Assembly: GCF_003702045.1 (NCBI RefSeq)
Contig: NZ_RBTP01000011.1
Location: 87,337-151,336 of the forward strand
DNA: 64,000 bases
DNA from: Pseudomonas viridiflava
GTDB taxonomy: Bacteria > Pseudomonadota > Gammaproteobacteria > Pseudomonadales > Pseudomonadaceae
Reading direction: 5' to 3'
This document shows positions 61,236 through 64,000 of this stretch, one piece after another. Each line of letters opens with the position of its first letter. Position 1 is the stretch's first letter. The translations under genes were made by a program, and so were the position numbers. Under the pieces are notes generated by a model, which was given only the letters and a program-made list of their open reading frames with translations, searched no databases and was not told the origin of the DNA.

Positions 61236-61586
61236 TCAAGACAAAGAATGAAACGACAACGTCGCATCGGTGCTTAACAGCCGGGCACTTACGGGCACGT
61301 ACTGCGTTACATCATAGCTGCCGAGCAGGATTTCACGGCTCACGGGCACACCATTGTGGGTGCCTGACACCGTGCCGTAAACCGGCGGCGAATAAAGCGT
61401 CCCCACTGCAACGTTTTTACGGTCCTGCTGGCCCATTTCGTGGCTCCAGCCATTGGCATCATCAAGACGTTCGCTGGTCTTGCCAAACTCGATACGCGTT
61501 GGCTCGACTCTGCCATCACCGGCCTGCGCCGCCGCACTGCCACCCAGAAAAGCCAGGGCCAGGAAAAACTTGTTGATGTTCAACAT
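61236..61586 (-). CDS. small exported protein at the head of the phoPQ operon
   Basis: A 116-residue protein with a signal peptide ending near SAAAQA-GD and a beta-rich mature part of about 93 residues. A strong AAAGGAG ribosome site precedes the ATG at 61586. It occupies the place of oprH in the P. aeruginosa oprH-phoP-phoQ operon, but is only about half the size and no barrel signature is seen. Unrecognised; a PhoP-regulated periplasmic or surface protein is likely. Confidence 0.75.
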   Translation of the reverse strand: MLNINKFFLALAFLGGSAAAQAGDGRVEPTRIEFGKTSERLDDANGWSHEMGQQDRKNVAVGTLYSPPVYGTVSGTHNGVPVSREILLGSYDVTQYVPVSARLLSTDATLSFHSLS

Positions 61587-61648
61587 GCGGACTCCTTTTG
61601 CGTTCGGGGACGCTGTCAAGGTACGCCTCAACAGTAATCGCGCCGCGC

Positions 61649-61686
61649 TGAACCCCGACTGAACGCTGCATGAACCTGCACTGAAT
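61649..61686 (-). promoter_or_regulatory. PhoP-type operator: four half-sites at 11-bp period
   Basis: Four copies of GTTCA/ATTCA on the minus strand begin exactly 11 bp apart (plus-strand TGAAC at 61649, 61660 and 61671, TGAAT at 61682), the spacing used by OmpR/PhoB-family dimers. A -10-like ATTACT lies about 10 bp downstream of the nearest half-site, so the array would take the place of a -35. Autoregulation by PhoP is inferred. Confidence 0.7.
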
Positions 61687-61745
61687 GACGTCGAATCGGC
61701 TATTGTTGCGACTCAATGCAACACCCCACCTAGAAGGAGCTGAAC

Positions 61746-62534
61746 ATGCGCGTGTGGATGGCTGTGATCATGATGAGTCTGGCTGGAATGTCCCAGGCCG
61801 CGATCAAGACCGAGCAGGTCGATTACAAGAGTGCCGACGGCACCAAACTAGTGGGCTATTACGCCTACGACGACGCCATAAAAGGCCCGCGTCCCGGGAT
61901 TCTGGTGGTGCACGAATGGTGGGGATTGAACGAGTATGCCAAGCGCCGCGCCCGCGACCTGGCAGCGCTGGGCTACAGTGCGATGGCCATCGACATGTAC
62001 GGTGAAGGCAAGAACACCGAGCACCCGAAAGACGCGATGGCGTTCATGCAGGCCGCCCTCAAGGACAGCGACGCCGCCGACAAGCGTTTCGACGCAGGCC
62101 TTGAACAACTGAAGAAGCAGCCGCAAACCGATCCGGCGAAAATAGCCGCCATCGGTTACTGCTTTGGCGGCAAGATCGTGCTTGATGCCGCCCGCCGTGG
62201 CGAACCGCTGCTGGGTGTGGTGAGCTTCCACGGCGCACTGGTCACCAACACCCCGGCCAAACCCGGCATCAAGGTGCCAATGCTGGTTGAACACGGTGCC
62301 AAAGACAGCATGGTCACCCCGGAAAACGTGGCTGCTTTCAAGAAAGAAATGGATGACGCCAACGCCGACTACACATTCGTCAGCATCGACGGTGCCAAGC
62401 ACGGTTTCACCAACCCTGACGCCGACCGCCTGAGCCACGGCGAACACGGTGGCCCGGACATTGGCTACGACAAGGCAGCCGATCAAAGCTCATGGTCGGA
62501 CATGCAGGTGTTCTTCAAGAAAATCTTCGGTTGA
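61746..62534 (+). CDS. exported dienelactone hydrolase family protein
   Basis: A 262-residue alpha/beta hydrolase with a signal peptide ending near GMSQA-AI. The catalytic triad Cys-Asp-His is in GYCFGG, EHGAKDSMV and AKHGFTNPDA. AAGGAG precedes the ATG at 61746. Divergent from the phoPQ operon, so the PhoP-type array could also affect it. Natural substrate unknown; a general carboxylesterase is likely. Confidence 0.9.
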   Translation: MRVWMAVIMMSLAGMSQAAIKTEQVDYKSADGTKLVGYYAYDDAIKGPRPGILVVHEWWGLNEYAKRRARDLAALGYSAMAIDMYGEGKNTEHPKDAMAFMQAALKDSDAADKRFDAGLEQLKKQPQTDPAKIAAIGYCFGGKIVLDAARRGEPLLGVVSFHGALVTNTPAKPGIKVPMLVEHGAKDSMVTPENVAAFKKEMDDANADYTFVSIDGAKHGFTNPDADRLSHGEHGGPDIGYDKAADQSSWSDMQVFFKKIFG

Positions 62535-62581
62535 TTGCTCGCAACCGAGCATGCCCATGACGTTCCGCGTCCCACTCCAAA

Positions 62582-62624
62582 GCGGACGTGGAGCGTCCTG
62601 AGAGCCATTCCCACGCTGGAATGG
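62582..62624 (+). repeat. two-hairpin REP-like element, copy 3 (partial)
   Basis: GCGGACGTGGAGCGTCCTGA, then GAGCCATTCCCACGC, matching the element at 32114-32166, but the second stem is cut off (GGAATGG follows). Confidence 0.7.
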
Positions 62625-62636
62625 ACTGCCCCCAGA

Positions 62637-62661
62637 GTGGGAGCGGACTTGTCCGCGAATA
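62637..62661 (+). repeat. REP-like palindrome
   Basis: GTGGGAGCGGACTTGTCCGC plus GAATA; the arms GCGGAC and GTCCGC are a perfect stem around TT. A variant copy on the opposite strand is at 19274-19298. Confidence 0.75.
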
Positions 62662-62779
62662 CTGCGTTCAGACGCCGCATCTTCTTAGGCTTTACCGGCT
62701 TTCGGAGGGCAGTCCAAGAGTATGGGAACGATCATCTCAGTCAAATCCAGCCTTCCCTCAAGCCTGATCCCCCGGCAAA

Positions 62780-63514
62780 ATGCCGTTCATGACCCAACTA
62801 CCCGCCCTACCCGCCTGTTGTCCCGAACTGCTTGCCCACTGGCCGCTGCCCCAGGCCGTGCCCGGTGCGGTGCTGGTCAGTGGCCGTTTCGATCCCCTGA
62901 AGCTTGTCGATGGCGACTTTCAGCGCGTGACGGTCGAGAAGCCTGCCAGCATCCAGCGCTCGGTCGCCAAACGCCAGACCGAGTTTCTCGCCGGTCGGCT
63001 CTGCGCCCGCGAAGCGCTGCGCAGGCTCGATGCACGCCGCTACGCTCCCGGCATCGGTGAAGACCGTGCGCCGGTCTGGCCCACGGATGTCTGCGGTTCC
63101 ATCACCCACAGCACCGGCTGGGCCGCCGCCGTGGTCGCCCACAAACAACAGTGGCGCGGGCTGGGGCTGGACACGGAAAACCTGTTGAGCCACGACCGCG
63201 CCTCACGCCTGGCCGGGGAGATTCTGACGGCCAATGAACTGGCCGAGATGGCCAAAGGGCCGCAAGACCAGATCGCGTTACGCGTGACCCTGACGTTCTC
63301 CATAAAAGAAGCACTGTTCAAGGCGCTGTATCCCATCGTTCAAAAACGCTTTTATTTCGAAGATGCCGAGCTTGTGGAGTGGTCCGAAGACGGCAGCGCG
63401 CGCATGCGGTTGCTGATGGACCTGTCCGGCGAGTGGCACCACGGCAAGGAACTGGAGGGCCAGTTCAGCGTGCAGGACGATCACCTGCTGAGCCTGATCG
63501 CGGTTCCTGTTTGA
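62780..63514 (+). CDS. pcpS: 4'-phosphopantetheinyl transferase (PcpS/EntD-type)
   Basis: Attaches phosphopantetheine from CoA to carrier-protein serines (fatty acid ACP and peptide synthetases). The 244-residue protein has RQTEFLAGRLCAREAL, the Mg2+ site GLGLDTE and FSIKEALFKALYP. Pseudomonas PcpS handles both primary and secondary metabolism. The start could be ATG 62780 or the ATG at 62789; neither has a clear ribosome site. Confidence 0.9.
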   Translation: MPFMTQLPALPACCPELLAHWPLPQAVPGAVLVSGRFDPLKLVDGDFQRVTVEKPASIQRSVAKRQTEFLAGRLCAREALRRLDARRYAPGIGEDRAPVWPTDVCGSITHSTGWAAAVVAHKQQWRGLGLDTENLLSHDRASRLAGEILTANELAEMAKGPQDQIALRVTLTFSIKEALFKALYPIVQKRFYFEDAELVEWSEDGSARMRLLMDLSGEWHHGKELEGQFSVQDDHLLSLIAVPV

Positions 63515-63544
63515 TCAGTGGCCTTGTGAGCGTTTTCGTCGGGA

Positions 63545-63897
63545 TCAATCGTGCAATGGACAATGCGCGCACCGACCGCCCCACTCGACCTGATAACTCA
63601 GACAACAGGCTTGTCGCTGCCCACCTCAAGACCTCGCTCATCTAGCGTCAGCCAGACTTTATTCAGGTGCAGCGCGTCATGACGACCTTGCAACAGGTTG
63701 GCCGACAGCACCGCAGGAATGATCTGCATGAAGTAATACTTGGCCCACTGGGACACCAGCACCGGTAGATGCCTGGTCATGAGTTCAGCGCCATAAAGAT
63801 TCAACATCAACGCGTCCAGCCGCTCGGGGCGCAGCAGGTCGGGCAGTGCTACAGGCTGTGTATCGCTTGTAGCTTGCTCGCAGAGACTCTCTTTCAA
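63545..63897 (-). pseudogene. fhuF: fhuF-like ferric-siderophore reductase remnant with internal deletion
   Basis: The N-terminal frame, probably from TTG at 63897 with GAGAGG upstream, encodes a FhuF-like segment (LPDLLRPERL, VLVSQWAKYYFMQIIPAVL, VWLTLDERGL) and stops at 63598. Overlapping it in another frame, from 63610 to the stop at 63545, lies the FhuF C-terminal [2Fe-2S] motif ACCLSYQVEWGGRCAHCPLHD, quoted here in parts: CCLSY and CAHCPL. In intact FhuF proteins about 100 residues separate these parts, so a deletion plus a frame change have fused them. The enzyme must be dead. Confidence 0.75.
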
Positions 63898-64000
63898 ACG
63901 TGTCCTCTCAAGCGGGTTTATGAAGTTCAAGCTAGCTGCCACCCAAATAAAATAGAGCTGACTGACCACTTTTTGAGCGAGGCCCCACCCTGTCTTCGAC

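Overview
The window is GC-rich, densely coded chromosomal DNA from a fluorescent pseudomonad, most likely the Pseudomonas syringae group. I infer this from the gene content (gacS, phoPQ, the cob operon, rbdA, fumC2, dctA, pcpS), from gene order that matches blocks I remember from P. aeruginosa, and from scattered REP-type palindromes. No rRNA, tRNA, CRISPR array, transposase or prophage was seen.

Layout. 0.1-4.4 kb: two c-di-GMP genes (a GGDEF cyclase and an RbdA-like PAS-GGDEF-EAL protein) around a haem-oxygenase-like (HDO/TenA-like) protein. 4.5-8.0 kb: trhO, a DsbA-family protein and an ABC exporter in one unit. 8.1-13.5 kb: bolA, DUF2059, fumC2, a quinone-reductase-like flavoprotein, an EamA transporter, a DTW-domain tRNA modification gene and an ACP-like protein without the carrier serine. 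13.7-17.6 kb: rmuC and several small or unassigned genes. 17.7-21.4 kb: a FadL porin, a periplasmic glutathione peroxidase, an overlooked 40-residue membrane protein and an MFS transporter. 21.5-30.6 kb: ten cobalamin genes (cobO to cobS) on the minus strand behind a cobalamin riboswitch; they cover the late half of B12 synthesis. 30.7-37.5 kb: a sugar-dehydrogenase-like lipoprotein, two NlpC/P60 lipoproteins, a sirtuin, hda, an AI-2E family permease and DUF2066. 37.9-47.1 kb: purMN, DUF3108, a 59-residue protein, DUF2058, mazG, relA, rlmD and cysM. 47.4-55.8 kb: gacS, ldhA, small lipoproteins, arsC-wrbA-DUF2069, a Tag-like glycosylase and ttcA. 56-63.9 kb: Yip1, sprT, dctA, phoPQ with an upstream secreted protein, a dienelactone hydrolase, pcpS and a broken fhuF.

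The most notable observations are mutations and regulatory sites. gacS carries an extra 7-bp tandem unit (49837-49850) that shifts the frame just before the C-terminal Hpt domain, so the encoded GacS lacks the phosphotransfer histidine and the Gac/Rsm cascade is probably disabled. The fhuF-like gene at the right edge has lost its middle and its frame. dctA has a well-formed sigma-54 promoter with two palindromic upstream sites 41 bp apart, and the phoP operon has four half-sites at an exact 11-bp period. I found no clearly new multi-gene system. The best candidates for undescribed biology are the HDO protein linked to rbdA, the serine-less ACP-like protein, a lysozyme-like protein that has lost its glutamate, and the secreted protein at the head of the phoPQ operon.
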